DNA of 64,000 nucleotides from Streptomyces ferrugineus (GCF_015160855.1 NZ_CP063373.1:9647001-9711000); one strand, 5' to 3'. Shown: positions 55,065 to 63,768, counted from the first letter of the stretch. Numbers and translations are program-made. The notes: generated from the sequence alone by a model not told the origin.

Positions 55065-55580
55065 ATGACGCAACGAACCGATACGCCTCCCACCTGGGAC
55101 GAACGTACGCAGCTGATCACCTTCCTGGACTACGCCCGTGACACGGCGCGAGCCAAGTGCGAGGGCGTGTCCGCGTCAGACGCCCGCAGTGCCCCGCTTC
55201 CCGGCTCACCCCTGATGACCCTGTGCGGGCTGATCAGCCATCTGCGGTGGGTCGAGCACCACTGGGTCCAAGTGATGTTCCTGGGAGAGGAACCGGCGGG
55301 TCCGCTCACACAGGCGAGCGACGACGACCCCGACCCCGAGATGCGGACGGCGGTCGACATCCCGTTGCCCCAGCTGCTCGCCGAATATAAGGAGCAGAGC
55401 GACCGTTACCGTCGCCTGCTGTCCGACCACGACTTGGACTCAAGGGCCAAGCGCCCCATCAGCGACGGCCGCCACGTGGATCTCCGCTGGGTGATGCTCC
55501 ACCTCATGGAAGAGATCTCCCGACACAACGGGCATCTCGACATCGTGCGAGAGCTCGTCGACGGACGGACCGGTGTCTAG
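55065..55580 (+). CDS. DinB family protein (DUF664)
   Basis: A 171-residue four-helix protein of the DinB/mycothiol-dependent group. Metal-binding His are in LISHLRWVEHHW and EEISRHNGHLDIVRE, giving the three-His set. ATG 55065 follows GGGAG. Family members may be thiol-dependent S-transferases. This is the first chromosomal gene right of the island. Confidence 0.9.
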   Translation: MTQRTDTPPTWDERTQLITFLDYARDTARAKCEGVSASDARSAPLPGSPLMTLCGLISHLRWVEHHWVQVMFLGEEPAGPLTQASDDDPDPEMRTAVDIPLPQLLAEYKEQSDRYRRLLSDHDLDSRAKRPISDGRHVDLRWVMLHLMEEISRHNGHLDIVRELVDGRTGV

Positions 55581-55805
55581 GTTCCTGCGGCTGGTCACCG
55601 GCGGAGCCGGAGTCCGGTCGACGCGGCGGTGACGGTGACGGTGCCGTGGGAGGCGCAGGCATGCTTGTCGAACCTCGTGACCGCGGGGGGCACCTCGCTG
55701 ACCCGGCGTGACCGGCGAGGCCGGCGGGTGGCGTCCGCCTTCACCGGTGAGGTGGATCTTGCTGGCGCCGGGCCCGCAACGGTCACATGATCCGCCGGAC
55801 AGGCC

Positions 55806-56606
55806 CTACGCCGCCCGGGGCTTCTCCGCCACGAGGAGGGTGTAGCCGAGGGTGCCGGCGGAGACGGCGGTTCGGGTCGCGGTCAGGATGGCCGGGGTCG
55901 CGTTCAGGTCGAGGCCGGCTGCGGTGAGTCTGTCCGGGGCGGTCAGCCGGAGGAGGTTCAGGCGGGCCTCGATCTGGTCGATCATGCGCAGCATCGCCTG
56001 GTCGTGGCGCTCGGTGCGGGTGGTGCGCAATCCTGCGGTTGCCAGGAGGTGGGTGTATTCGGCCGGAGGGCGGGCGTCGGCGATGCAGGCGATGCGTGCG
56101 GTGAGCGTGATGAGTTCGGGGGGCAGCCGGTCGGGGGCGGCGGTGACGTCGGTGATGCCGAGCCGGCCGCCGGGACTGAGGACACGGGCGAACTCGGCAG
56201 CCGCTTTCGTCTTGTCGGGGAAGGTGCACAGGGCGCATTCGCAGATCACGGCGTCGAACGCCCCGTCCGGGTAGGGCAGTTGCTCGGCGTCGCCGGTGGT
56301 GAAGGCGACCCGTTCGGTGAGCCCGGTGGCCGCGGCGGCGCCCTGGGCGAGGGCGGTGTTGGCCGGGGAGTAGTCCACGCCGTCCACGTGCACGCCGTAG
56401 GCATCGGCGAGGAGCAGGGCGGTGGTGCCGCGCCCGGAGGCGACGTCCAGGACCCGGTTGCCGGGGACCAGGCCGAGGGTGTCGGCGAGGCGGCGGGTGA
56501 GGGTGGTGCCGCCGGGGTGGTAGGAGTCGCCGAGGAGCAGGGTGACCGCGTCGGAGGAGTACGCCGCCGCACAACATGCCTTGAGGTCGTCGTCGCGGGG
56601 CATCAT
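55806..56606 (-). CDS. SAM-dependent methyltransferase (ArsM-like)
   Basis: A 266-residue class I methyltransferase. The SAM loop is VLDVASGRGTTALLLA; a Cys pair (KACCAAAY) near the N-terminus and Cys residues in ICECALCTF resemble arsenite methyltransferases, but no other arsenic genes are nearby. ATG 56606 overlaps the stop codon of the radical SAM gene. It probably modifies the product of that enzyme, possibly a lipid. Confidence 0.85.
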   Translation of the reverse strand: MMPRDDDLKACCAAAYSSDAVTLLLGDSYHPGGTTLTRRLADTLGLVPGNRVLDVASGRGTTALLLADAYGVHVDGVDYSPANTALAQGAAAATGLTERVAFTTGDAEQLPYPDGAFDAVICECALCTFPDKTKAAAEFARVLSPGGRLGITDVTAAPDRLPPELITLTARIACIADARPPAEYTHLLATAGLRTTRTERHDQAMLRMIDQIEARLNLLRLTAPDRLTAAGLDLNATPAILTATRTAVSAGTLGYTLLVAEKPRAA

Positions 56607-58195
56607 GAACTCCGTTCCGTGCGTGCCGTCTTGGAGCCGTACGGGGTGTCGGTGAGGCGGTCGGCGAGGGGCAGGGCGTTGGGGGCGACGTCGGCGACGG
56701 GCACTCCGGACATCGCCGCGCGGATCTGCTCGCGGTAGCCGACGGAGTTGTAGGCGCAGAACGGGATGAGCCGGCCGTCCGGTGTGATCTCCTCGACGCA
56801 GCACTTCATGAGCTGTTTGACGTTGAGGGTGTAGGGGTCCTGGAAGTCCTGTACGACGATCATGAACGCCTTGTCGCTGAGGTTCTTCACCGCTTCCGGC
56901 AGGTCGATGCCGCAGGCGTCCGCGCAGTCCAGGGCCTCGGCGGTGGCCCGCAGCTGCTCCTCGGTCGTCTCCGTGCCCATGAACGCGGAGGCCGACCAGA
57001 GCTTCTCCAGGGCCTCGCGGATGCCGGCGTCGGGCAGGACGCGGTTGGTGACGTAGTCGAGGTGGTCCTCCACGTTCAGCAGCCGCGGGATGGGGACGAC
57101 GGTGCGGTCGCCGGGTGCGCCGTCGACGAGGAGGTAGGTGACGGAGCGGCAGGTGGGGAAGCAGCAGGGCACGGGGAAGAAGTCGCCCTTGGCGAACCAC
57201 TGCGGGCGCTGGGCGTTGATGAGCCGGATCACGTCGGGGTTGGTGAGCCGCTTCAGCGGGTCGAACTCCACGTGCCGGCCCGAGTGGGTGACCGGCTGGA
57301 ACGCCACCGAGCGGACGGCCGGGTGGTCGATGCCGTACTCGATGATGTCGCCCAGCTCGTGCTCGTTCAGGCCGCGTTCGACGGCGGCGACCAGGGTGAC
57401 GGTCAGTCCGGCCGTGGCGCAGTTGTCCAGCGCCCGCCGCTTGAGTGTGCGCAGGTCCCGGCCCCGGATCTCCAGGTGGGTGCGCTCGTCGAAGCCGTCG
57501 AACTGGAGGTAGACGTTCACGGAGTGGCCGGGCGTCCGGTTGCGCTTGCCGAGTTCGGCTACGAAGCGGTGGTCGGTGGCCAGTCGGATGCCGTTGGTGT
57601 TGAGGGTGACGTTCTTGATCGGGCGGGCCTGGGCCAGGTCGATGAAGTCGAGGATGTGCTTGTGGATGGTGGGCTCCCCGCCGGAGAACATCACCACCTC
57701 CGCCTCTCCCTCCGAGGCGACGAACACGTCCAGCATGGCCGCACACTGTTCGCGGGTGAGGGCGTAGCCGTCGGGCTGGTGGCCGGAGTCGGCGAAGCAG
57801 ATCGGGCAGTCCAGGTTGCAGCCGGTGTTGACCTCGATGACGCCCAGGCAGGCGTGCTGCTTGTGCTCCGGGCACAGCCCGCAGTCGCTCGGGCAGCCGT
57901 CCCGCACCTCGGTCTGAACGGCCAGGGGAATCGTGCCCGGCTTGTTGAAGCGGGCCGAGGCCATGTACTCCTCGGCGTCCCCGTAGACGTGCGCCTCGAA
58001 CTCGCCGTGTTCGCGGCAGCGTTTGCGCAGATAGACCTTGTTCTCGCGGATGTTGACCTGGGCGTCGACGGGCGTCTTGCACAGCGGGCAGATCGACTTG
58101 GTGAACTCGATGAACACCTCCTCCCGGTCCCGCTTCGTACGGGCGTCGTCCGTCGCCGCCGACGGGACCGGTCGCGCCGGCTGGTTCACCGTCAT
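56603..58195 (-). CDS. Tes-like radical SAM protein
   Basis: A 530-residue enzyme. The radical SAM cluster is CNLDCPIC (Cys126, Cys130, Cys133), with the GGEP motif in MFSGGEPTIH. The N-terminus has a metal site (CPLC at 36-39 and RCREHG at 59-64), and CPSDCGLCPEH lies before the cluster, the arrangement known from tetraether synthase Tes and related lipid radical SAM enzymes. ATG 58195 follows GAGGAG. It may join or alter lipid chains by radical chemistry. It diverges from a CDP-alcohol phosphotransferase gene across tandem 30-bp repeats. Confidence 0.85.
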   Translation of the reverse strand: MTVNQPARPVPSAATDDARTKRDREEVFIEFTKSICPLCKTPVDAQVNIRENKVYLRKRCREHGEFEAHVYGDAEEYMASARFNKPGTIPLAVQTEVRDGCPSDCGLCPEHKQHACLGVIEVNTGCNLDCPICFADSGHQPDGYALTREQCAAMLDVFVASEGEAEVVMFSGGEPTIHKHILDFIDLAQARPIKNVTLNTNGIRLATDHRFVAELGKRNRTPGHSVNVYLQFDGFDERTHLEIRGRDLRTLKRRALDNCATAGLTVTLVAAVERGLNEHELGDIIEYGIDHPAVRSVAFQPVTHSGRHVEFDPLKRLTNPDVIRLINAQRPQWFAKGDFFPVPCCFPTCRSVTYLLVDGAPGDRTVVPIPRLLNVEDHLDYVTNRVLPDAGIREALEKLWSASAFMGTETTEEQLRATAEALDCADACGIDLPEAVKNLSDKAFMIVVQDFQDPYTLNVKQLMKCCVEEITPDGRLIPFCAYNSVGYREQIRAAMSGVPVADVAPNALPLADRLTDTPYGSKTARTERSS

Positions 58196-58225
58196 CGTCT
58201 CCTCGCCTCCGCTTCACCGTCGTCG

Positions 58226-58322
58226 TACGGCACCACGCCCACGACGCTACGGCCGTACGGCACCACGTCCACGACGCTACGGGCGTACGGCACCACGTCC
58301 ACGACGCTACGGCCGTACGGCG
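58226..58322. repeat. Three tandem 30-bp repeats in a divergent promoter
   Basis: Units start GTACGGCACCACG and repeat at 58226, 58256, 58286 and (partial) 58316, exactly 30 bp apart, with few changes. Each junction forms CCGTACGG or a close variant. They occupy the 225 bp between the radical SAM gene (-) and the CDP-alcohol phosphotransferase gene (+). At three helical turns, bound proteins would line up on one face. Confidence 0.75.
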
Positions 58323-58420
58323 GCCGCGAACCGTAAGCGCGCCCACCAAGCCGGCGGCCTACGGTGAGTGCGGAACACCGCGGAGGCCCGAGGACGAGGA
58401 CACGAGGAGGAACGCCGGCC

Positions 58421-59092
58421 GTGTCCGTACCCGTGGACGAGCTCACCGACAGCCGTGCGGCGACCGACGCCCTGCTGGACGTGCTGCGCGCCGGCCGGTG
58501 GCGGCCCGGTGCCGTCGGGCGGTTCCTGCGGCTGTCCGCTCACCGGTCGATGCGCCAGGCGGCCCGGCGCCCCTCCGCGTTCGCGCAGGCCGGCGCCCTG
58601 CACGGGCTGCTGTTCACGGCCGCCCGAGCACCCGGAGGCCGGGCCTGGGTGGCCACCAGCTGGACGCTCACCGTCCTGCATCTGGGTCTGCTGGAGCACC
58701 GCGACCGGCTCTCGACGGCCGATGTGATCACCCTGCTGCGCGGCAACCTCCCCGCCACGGCCCTCGGGGACAGCCGCTGGTCGGGCCTGCTGGCCGTCGG
58801 GCTCGACCTGGCCGACGGCCGCCTGGCCCGCCGCCGGGGCACCGTGTCCCCGTTCGGCGACTACGCCGACTCCCTCGCCGACGCCGCCTTCTGGACCTGG
58901 CTCGTGCTGCGGCACGAACCCAGCCGTACGGTACGGGCCGCGGCGCTCGGCGCGTGGCTGGGGCCCGTCGTCGCGGTCACCGCCGTGGGTGTGCGCCGCG
59001 GCGGCATGCCCGACCGGCCCAGGCCCGCGCTGCTGCGTCCGGCCGCCGCGCTGCAGGTACTCGTCGCCGTGCGGCACGCGCTGCGCCGCTGA
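58421..59092 (+). CDS. CDP-alcohol phosphatidyltransferase family protein
   Basis: A 223-residue membrane protein. The full family motif is present: Asp129, Asp132-Gly133, Ala136-Arg137, Gly146, Asp150 and Asp154 (in DLADGRLARRRGTVSPFGDY). Hydrophobic segments surround it. It transfers a phospho-alcohol from a CDP-linked donor, usually to build phospholipids. GTG 58421 has GAGGAGG upstream. It shares its promoter region with the Tes-like enzyme, suggesting a joint lipid role. Confidence 0.87.
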   Translation: MSVPVDELTDSRAATDALLDVLRAGRWRPGAVGRFLRLSAHRSMRQAARRPSAFAQAGALHGLLFTAARAPGGRAWVATSWTLTVLHLGLLEHRDRLSTADVITLLRGNLPATALGDSRWSGLLAVGLDLADGRLARRRGTVSPFGDYADSLADAAFWTWLVLRHEPSRTVRAAALGAWLGPVVAVTAVGVRRGGMPDRPRPALLRPAAALQVLVAVRHALRR

Positions 59093-59211
59093 CGGGGGCG
59101 CGTCCCGAGGGAGGGTACGGTGCGACGGCGGGGGCGTCGGCCGGCGATCACGGCCATGCTGGGAGGGGCACCCGACCGGAGCCCGAGGCACGAGCACAGG
59201 GTGGCAGGGCG

Positions 59212-59670
59212 ATGACCATCGACGTGACCGTGCGGCGCGAGATCCCGCTGCCGCCCGAGCAGGTGGCGCTGTACGCCATGGACTGGCGCCACGACGCCGA
59301 GTGGACGCAGGGCATCCGCACGGCGGAGCTGACCCGGCCGGCGGACGGCGGCGGGTTCGGGACGGGCGCCGAGGTCACCCGCACCGCCCGCTTCCTCGGC
59401 CGGCGCATCGACTATGTCCTGCGCGTGGCCGCCTACGAGCCACCGCGGCTGCTGGACATGGTCTCCGTGGTCGCTCCCATGCCGATGCGGGTGACGTACT
59501 CCTTCGACCCGCACCCGCGCGGTACTCTCGCCGCCATCCGCGTCCGGGGCGGACCCGGCGGCCCGCTGCGCCTGGCCGCGCCCCTGTTCGCCCGCCAGGT
59601 CCGCTCCTCGCTCACCAAGGACCTGCGCGACCTCGAACGCAGGCTCACCGAGGAGCAAGGAGGCCTCTGA
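59212..59670 (+). CDS. SRPBCC family protein
   Basis: A 152-residue START/Bet v1-like fold (RREIPLPPEQVALYAMDWRH at the start, FLGRRIDYVLRVAAYEPPRL in the middle and a long C-terminal helix). Such proteins bind hydrophobic ligands or act as cyclase/polyketide aids. ATG 59212 is used. The stop codon overlaps the next start (TGATG). Confidence 0.87.
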   Translation: MTIDVTVRREIPLPPEQVALYAMDWRHDAEWTQGIRTAELTRPADGGGFGTGAEVTRTARFLGRRIDYVLRVAAYEPPRLLDMVSVVAPMPMRVTYSFDPHPRGTLAAIRVRGGPGGPLRLAAPLFARQVRSSLTKDLRDLERRLTEEQGGL

Positions 59671-59999
59671 TGGCGTACGACGAGCAACTGGCCGAGCGGA
59701 TCCGCGAGCGGCTCGGCGCGGATCCCGGCATCGACGAGAAGCGCATGTTCGGCGGGATCGCCTTCCTGTACCAGGGCAACATGGCCGTCGGCGTCACCGG
59801 CGACGACCTCATGGTCCGCGTGGGTCCGGACGGCACCGACGCGGCGTTGGCCCGGCCGGGGACACGGATCTTCGACATGACCGGCCGTCCGATGCGTGGC
59901 TGGGTCGTGGTCGCGGGCGAGGCCGTCGCGGAGGACGACGTGCTGGCCGCGTGGATCGACGAGGGGCACGCGTTCGCGGCGAGCCTGGCGCCCAAGTAG
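59670..59999 (+). CDS. TfoX N-terminal domain protein
   Basis: A 109-residue protein consisting of the TfoX/Sxy N-terminal domain alone (KRMFGGIAFLYQGNMAVGV, MRGWVVVAGE, DDVLAAWIDEG). In gammaproteobacteria the full protein regulates competence; the short actinobacterial form has no known role. ATG 59670 overlaps the preceding stop codon by one base. Confidence 0.88.
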   Translation: MAYDEQLAERIRERLGADPGIDEKRMFGGIAFLYQGNMAVGVTGDDLMVRVGPDGTDAALARPGTRIFDMTGRPMRGWVVVAGEAVAEDDVLAAWIDEGHAFAASLAPK

Positions 60000-60024
60000 C
60001 CGGTAGCCGACCGGACCCGGCGCC

Positions 60025-60066
60025 CGGGCAGGAGCCCGGATGGCTCGGGCAGGAGCCCGGACGGCT
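60025..60066. repeat. Two tandem 21-bp repeats between convergent genes
   Basis: CGGGCAGGAGCCCGGATGGCT and a copy with one change lie head to tail at 60025-60045 and 60046-60066, between TfoX (+) and peroxiredoxin (-). Each holds a small GGGC/GCCC hairpin, so they may act as terminators. Confidence 0.6.
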
Positions 60067-60713
60067 CAGTCCAGCGCGTCGAGGGCGGCGAGGATGTCGG
60101 CCGGTTCGGCGCGGGCGGTGTAGTCGGTGTTGACGAAGGCCCAGCGGATCACGCCGGCGCGGTCGATGACGTACGTGGCGGGCAGCGGCAGCGTGCGCGG
60201 GTGGCCGTCGTTGACGCGCTGGAGGTCGAAGCCGAGCTTGTCGTAGACGGCGGCGAGGTCGTCGGGCAGGTCGAAGGCGATGCCGTACTGCTGGGCGGTG
60301 TCGGAGCCGAGGTCGCTGAGGACGTCGAAGGCGAGGTCGTGCTTCTCGGTGAGGGTCAGGGACTCGTCGGGGATCTGCGGGGAGACGGCCACCAGGCGGG
60401 CGCCGCGGGCGGTGATCGCGTCGTGGTGCTGTTGGAGCGCGCGCAGGGTGATGTTGCAGTACGGGCACCAGGCACCGCGGTAGAAGGTCAGCACGACCGG
60501 GCCGTCGGCGAGCAGCTCGTCCAGGGCCACCGTCCGCCCGGTCGCCGAGGGGAGCGTGAACCGAGGGGCCCGGGCGCCGGCGGTCAGGGCGCGGTCGGCC
60601 TGGCCGGAGTCGGCGAGCTCCTGCCCGGCGCGGCGCATGACGGCGCGTATCTCGGCGGGGATCTGCTGCTGACGGGACGCGTAGAAGGCTCGAAGCTCGG
60701 CGTTGAGGGTCAT
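60066..60713 (-). CDS. Peroxiredoxin-like protein (AhpC/TSA)
   Basis: A 215-residue thioredoxin-fold peroxidase. The active site is FYRGAWCPYCNITLRAL with both Cys, preceded by a helical N-terminal part. It reduces peroxides using thiols. ATG 60713 is preceded by GGAAAGGGACC-type purines. It diverges from a TetR regulator with two similar palindromes between them. Confidence 0.9.
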   Translation of the reverse strand: MTLNAELRAFYASRQQQIPAEIRAVMRRAGQELADSGQADRALTAGARAPRFTLPSATGRTVALDELLADGPVVLTFYRGAWCPYCNITLRALQQHHDAITARGARLVAVSPQIPDESLTLTEKHDLAFDVLSDLGSDTAQQYGIAFDLPDDLAAVYDKLGFDLQRVNDGHPRTLPLPATYVIDRAGVIRWAFVNTDYTARAEPADILAALDALD

Positions 60714-60761
60714 GGAAAGGGACCTCCTGAGGCACGACTCGATCGACTCGGAACGGAACTC

Positions 60762-60814
60762 GGAACGACCGTTCCAAGATAGCTCTGTCGGGCGTATCCT
60801 GAAACCCTCGTTTC
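60762..60814. promoter_or_regulatory. Two operators between peroxiredoxin and TetR genes
   Basis: GGAACGACCGTTCC (60762-60775) and GAAACCCTCGTTTC (60801-60814), each followed by AAGA, are 39 bp apart in the divergent promoter. They share the form GRAAC-N4-GTTYC and probably bind the adjacent TetR regulator. Confidence 0.7.
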
Positions 60815-60832
60815 AAGATGGCGGGGTGAGAC

Positions 60833-61432
60833 GTGCCGGACATCAAGCACTTCGACCCGGACACGGCCCTGGACACCGTGGTCCGGCTGTTCTGGCGCCA
60901 AGGCGTGGCCTCGACCGGCATCCAGGACGTCGTGACGGCGACCGGGCTCAACCGCTCCAGCCTCTACGCCACCTTCGGCGGCAAGCAGGAGCTGTACCGC
61001 GCCGCGCTGCGCCGCTACATCGAGCGACGCTCCCAGCCGGCGTTCCGCCGCCTGGCCGAGGACGAGCGGGGCCTGCCCGCCCTCGCCGACTTCTTCGCCG
61101 GCCTGATCGAGGCCCGCTGCTCGGGCGAGTACGCCCGCTGGGGCTGCATGGTCTCCAACGCGCACGCCGGCGCCGAGAACGGCGACCAGGACGTCCGAGG
61201 CCTCCTCGACCGGCACCACCAGCAGCTGCGGGACGCGATGCACGCCGCGCTCGTCAAGGCCGGGGCGCTCGGGCAGCTCGCCCCGGGGACGGATCCGGCA
61301 GCCGCGGCCGAGCTGCTGGCGCTCCTCGCCTACGGCGTCAACCTCCGCTCCCGCGCCGGAGCCGACGCGGCGGCACTGCGCGGGACGGTGACCGCGGCGC
61401 TCGCCTCGCTCGGCGGCCGGACGGAGCCGTAG
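60833..61432 (+). CDS. TetR/AcrR family regulator
   Basis: A 199-residue regulator; HTH GIQDVVTATGLNRSSLYATF (about residues 29-48). The C-terminal domain (RWGCMVSNAHAGAENGD) contains a Cys often seen in AcuR/NemR-like sensors, fitting control of a peroxiredoxin. It starts at GTG 60833 and lies beside the two operators. Confidence 0.9.
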   Translation: MPDIKHFDPDTALDTVVRLFWRQGVASTGIQDVVTATGLNRSSLYATFGGKQELYRAALRRYIERRSQPAFRRLAEDERGLPALADFFAGLIEARCSGEYARWGCMVSNAHAGAENGDQDVRGLLDRHHQQLRDAMHAALVKAGALGQLAPGTDPAAAAELLALLAYGVNLRSRAGADAAALRGTVTAALASLGGRTEP

Positions 61433-61438
61433 CGCCGC

Positions 61439-62044
61439 TCACCGCCCCGCCCGGCGCTCCGCCTCCTCCTTGACCGAGGCGAGCGACCCGGCGACCGCCG
61501 CCTCCCAGCGGGCGGCCACCAGCCCGCCCCACCAGGCCCCGGCCCGCCACAGGTCGGTGCCCAGCTCCCCCTCGTACACCACACGCGTGCCCGCCTCCCG
61601 CCCGCCGAACACGAAGGACTCCGTCACCTGCGGCACCGGGCCCCGGACCAGCCGGAAGTCGATCCGCTCGGGCCGGGTGAAGCGCACCGTCTCCACGGTC
61701 ACCGCCGTCAGCCGCCCGCCCGCGAGTGGCGTGAAGTGCTCGGCCAGCACCAGATCGCTCCCGCGCTCCAGCACGTTCAGCTTCCCCCGCATCGCCCGCG
61801 GGGTCCGCCCCAGATACGGCCCCGCCACCACGTCGAAGACCACCTCCCGGGGCGCCGCGACATCCACCGTCCGCGGTCCCAGCGGCCGGATCCGCCGCCC
61901 CACACCCACATCGACGGACAACGCCCCGGTCACCAGCCCCAGGTACACGGCGGCAAGCCCGCCGCCCGCACCCACCGCCCACCCCGCCATCCGCCCCAGG
62001 CGAGCACCCGTCACCGCCGGTCCGCCGTGTCGTGCAGCGTTCAT
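61439..62044 (-). CDS. SRPBCC family protein with N-terminal membrane segment
   Basis: A 201-residue protein. Residues about 20-45 are hydrophobic (WAVGAGGGLAAVYLGLVTGA); the rest is a START-like fold (APREVVFDVVAGPYLGRTPR, SFVFGGREAGTRVVYEGEL). It is probably membrane-anchored with the ligand-binding fold outside or at the membrane. ATG 62044 is used. It converges with the TetR gene, six bases apart. Confidence 0.83.
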   Translation of the reverse strand: MNAARHGGPAVTGARLGRMAGWAVGAGGGLAAVYLGLVTGALSVDVGVGRRIRPLGPRTVDVAAPREVVFDVVAGPYLGRTPRAMRGKLNVLERGSDLVLAEHFTPLAGGRLTAVTVETVRFTRPERIDFRLVRGPVPQVTESFVFGGREAGTRVVYEGELGTDLWRAGAWWGGLVAARWEAAVAGSLASVKEEAERRAGR

Positions 62045-62062
62045 GCCCGCGACGTTAGTGGG

Positions 62063-63166
62063 TCAGGGGCCTGATCGCGGCCGGAAGGCCCACCGCATCC
62101 GCGGTTCCAGCACGCACCGGAACGTGCGCTGCACAGGCGGCGTGCACAGCGCCGTCATGATCGCGGCGGCGGTGAGGGTGACCACGAGTGCGCCGGTCGG
62201 CCGGTGGAGCCACGCGGCGTCGTACCAGTCGGCGTACTCGGCGCCCTGGGCGATGAAGCCGTGCAGCAGATAGCCGTACAGCGTGCCCGCGCCGAGGATC
62301 GTGAAGGGCGTGCGGCGGCGGGGCACCCAGGCCAGGAAGCAGGCGGTCAGGGTGATCGAGCAGCCGAAGGTGGCCAGGGTCATGACCGGGCCGTACCAGG
62401 CGGGTGCCGCGAGGGATGCGGCGCTGTCGTTGTGGAAGAACCAGGCGTAGTTCATCCTCGGCACCGCCCAGTAGGCCAGGAGCAGCGCGCAGACGAAGAC
62501 CGGTACGGCCAGGAGGCGGGCCTCGCGGCGGTGCACCAGGCCGACCTGCCCGGGCTTCAGGCACAGCCCCAGCACGAAGTACGGCAGGAACTGAAGCACC
62601 CGCTGGAGGTTGAGGTCGTCCCCGATGGACGGGGAGAGTGTCGCCGCGGCGGCGAGGGCGAGGGCCACGGGGAGCGGCCATCGCAGGGCCTTCCAGACCG
62701 GTGTCGTCAGGCGCCAGATGAACAGGGCCATCAGGAACCAGGTCAGGTACAGCGGGTCGAGGAGGCTGATCGGGCGGTCGGGGTCCTCGCTGGTCCAGCG
62801 GGTGAACAGGGTGTATGCCACCTCGAACACCACGTAGGGGAGCGCGAGCCGGGTCAGCAGGCGGCCGAGGTTTCTCGGGGTCGCCTCGAAACCGCGCGAC
62901 AGATAGCCCGAGATCACGGCGAACACCGGCATGTGGAAGGCGTAGACGAGCATGTAGAGCGCGGTGACGGTCCTGCTGCCCGCCCGCAGGGGCTCCCAGG
63001 CGTGGCCCACCGCGACCAGCACGATCGCCAGGTACTTGGCGTTGTCCAGAAATGGGTCCCGCCGCGCCGCCGGTCTGGTCGCCGCCCCCGCGGACGGCCG
63101 CGACTCCCGCCGTGGTCCCGGTACGGCAGGGGCGTGTGGTGCCGATGTGGCGTCAGCGCGAAGCAT
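62063..63166 (-). CDS. Acyltransferase family membrane protein
   Basis: About 367 residues with ten hydrophobic segments, resembling acyltransferase 3/DUF418-like fucose/xylan-acetylase proteins (DNAKYLAIVLVAVGHAWEPL near the start with the family His, then FHMPVFAVISGYLSRGF). It would acylate an extracellular sugar or lipid. ATG 63166 is chosen over GTG 63184, because AGGGTG lies eight bases before it. Confidence 0.87.
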   Translation of the reverse strand: MLRADATSAPHAPAVPGPRRESRPSAGAATRPAARRDPFLDNAKYLAIVLVAVGHAWEPLRAGSRTVTALYMLVYAFHMPVFAVISGYLSRGFEATPRNLGRLLTRLALPYVVFEVAYTLFTRWTSEDPDRPISLLDPLYLTWFLMALFIWRLTTPVWKALRWPLPVALALAAAATLSPSIGDDLNLQRVLQFLPYFVLGLCLKPGQVGLVHRREARLLAVPVFVCALLLAYWAVPRMNYAWFFHNDSAASLAAPAWYGPVMTLATFGCSITLTACFLAWVPRRRTPFTILGAGTLYGYLLHGFIAQGAEYADWYDAAWLHRPTGALVVTLTAAAIMTALCTPPVQRTFRCVLEPRMRWAFRPRSGP

Positions 63167-63247
63167 TGCCAGCACCCTAACCACACGGCCGAGCCCTCCC
63201 TCAAGCCCACGATCCGGCCAACCCGGGCCGCCTCACACACCTGATAG

Positions 63248-63267
63248 CTTCTACAGCACTGTAGAAG
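63248..63267. promoter_or_regulatory. Perfect palindrome upstream of TerB gene
   Basis: CTTCTACAG-CA-CTGTAGAAG, 9+9 bp, lies 21 bases before the TerB start codon. It is much less GC-rich than its surroundings, so it is a likely operator overlapping the promoter. TTCTACAG-type symmetry is common for GntR or BlaI-like regulators (inference). Confidence 0.7.
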
Positions 63268-63288
63268 AAACGACCTTATGGAGCTCTC

Positions 63289-63744
63289 ATGGCCCTGTGG
63301 GACCGCGTCAGGGAATCCGCGTCGACGATGCAGACCCAGCTGGTGGCGAGGAAGAACGACCTCAAGAGCGGCGCCTTCCGGGACGCGAGCATGGCGATGT
63401 GCGCGCTCGTCGCCGCCGCGGACGGCACCGTCGACCCCTCCGAGCGGCAGCGGGTGGCCCAACTGATCGCCTCCAACGAGGTGCTGCGGAACTTCCCCGC
63501 CGACGACCTGCGCCGCCGCTTCGAGGAGAACCTCGACCGGCTCACCGCCGACTTCGACTTCGGCAGGGTGAGCGTGCTGCAGGAGATCGCCAAGGCGAAG
63601 AAGAAGCCCGCCGAGGCGCGCGCCGTCGTCCAGATCGGCATCGTCATCGGCGGCGCCGACGGCGACTTCGACAAGGACGAGCAGGCCGTGGTCCGCGAGG
63701 CGTGCTACGCGCTCGGCCTGCCGCCGCACGAGTTCGACCTCTGA
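63289..63744 (+). CDS. TerB family protein
   Basis: A 151-residue helical protein of the tellurite-resistance TerB family (MCALVAAADGTVDPSERQRV and IVIGGADGDFDKDEQAVVRE, the two metal-binding Asp-rich loops). TerB takes part in stress and phage-related responses together with other Ter proteins, none of which is seen here. ATG 63289 follows GGAG. Confidence 0.92.
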   Translation: MALWDRVRESASTMQTQLVARKNDLKSGAFRDASMAMCALVAAADGTVDPSERQRVAQLIASNEVLRNFPADDLRRRFEENLDRLTADFDFGRVSVLQEIAKAKKKPAEARAVVQIGIVIGGADGDFDKDEQAVVREACYALGLPPHEFDL

Positions 63745-63768
63745 CGGGCCCGGCCGACACGGCCGTGC

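Noticed and set aside
55581..55805. A small gene between DinB and the methyltransferase
   Set aside because: A 63-codon minus-strand frame exists but has no ribosome-binding site or similarity; nothing else is visible in this 225-bp gap.
55806..56606. Arsenic detoxification operon
   Set aside because: The methyltransferase has some ArsM-like Cys residues, but no arsR, arsB or arsC is present and the coupled partner is a Tes-like radical SAM enzyme.
58226..58322. CRISPR array or coding repeats
   Set aside because: The 30-bp units are head to tail without spacers, in a divergent promoter; no convincing frame covers them.
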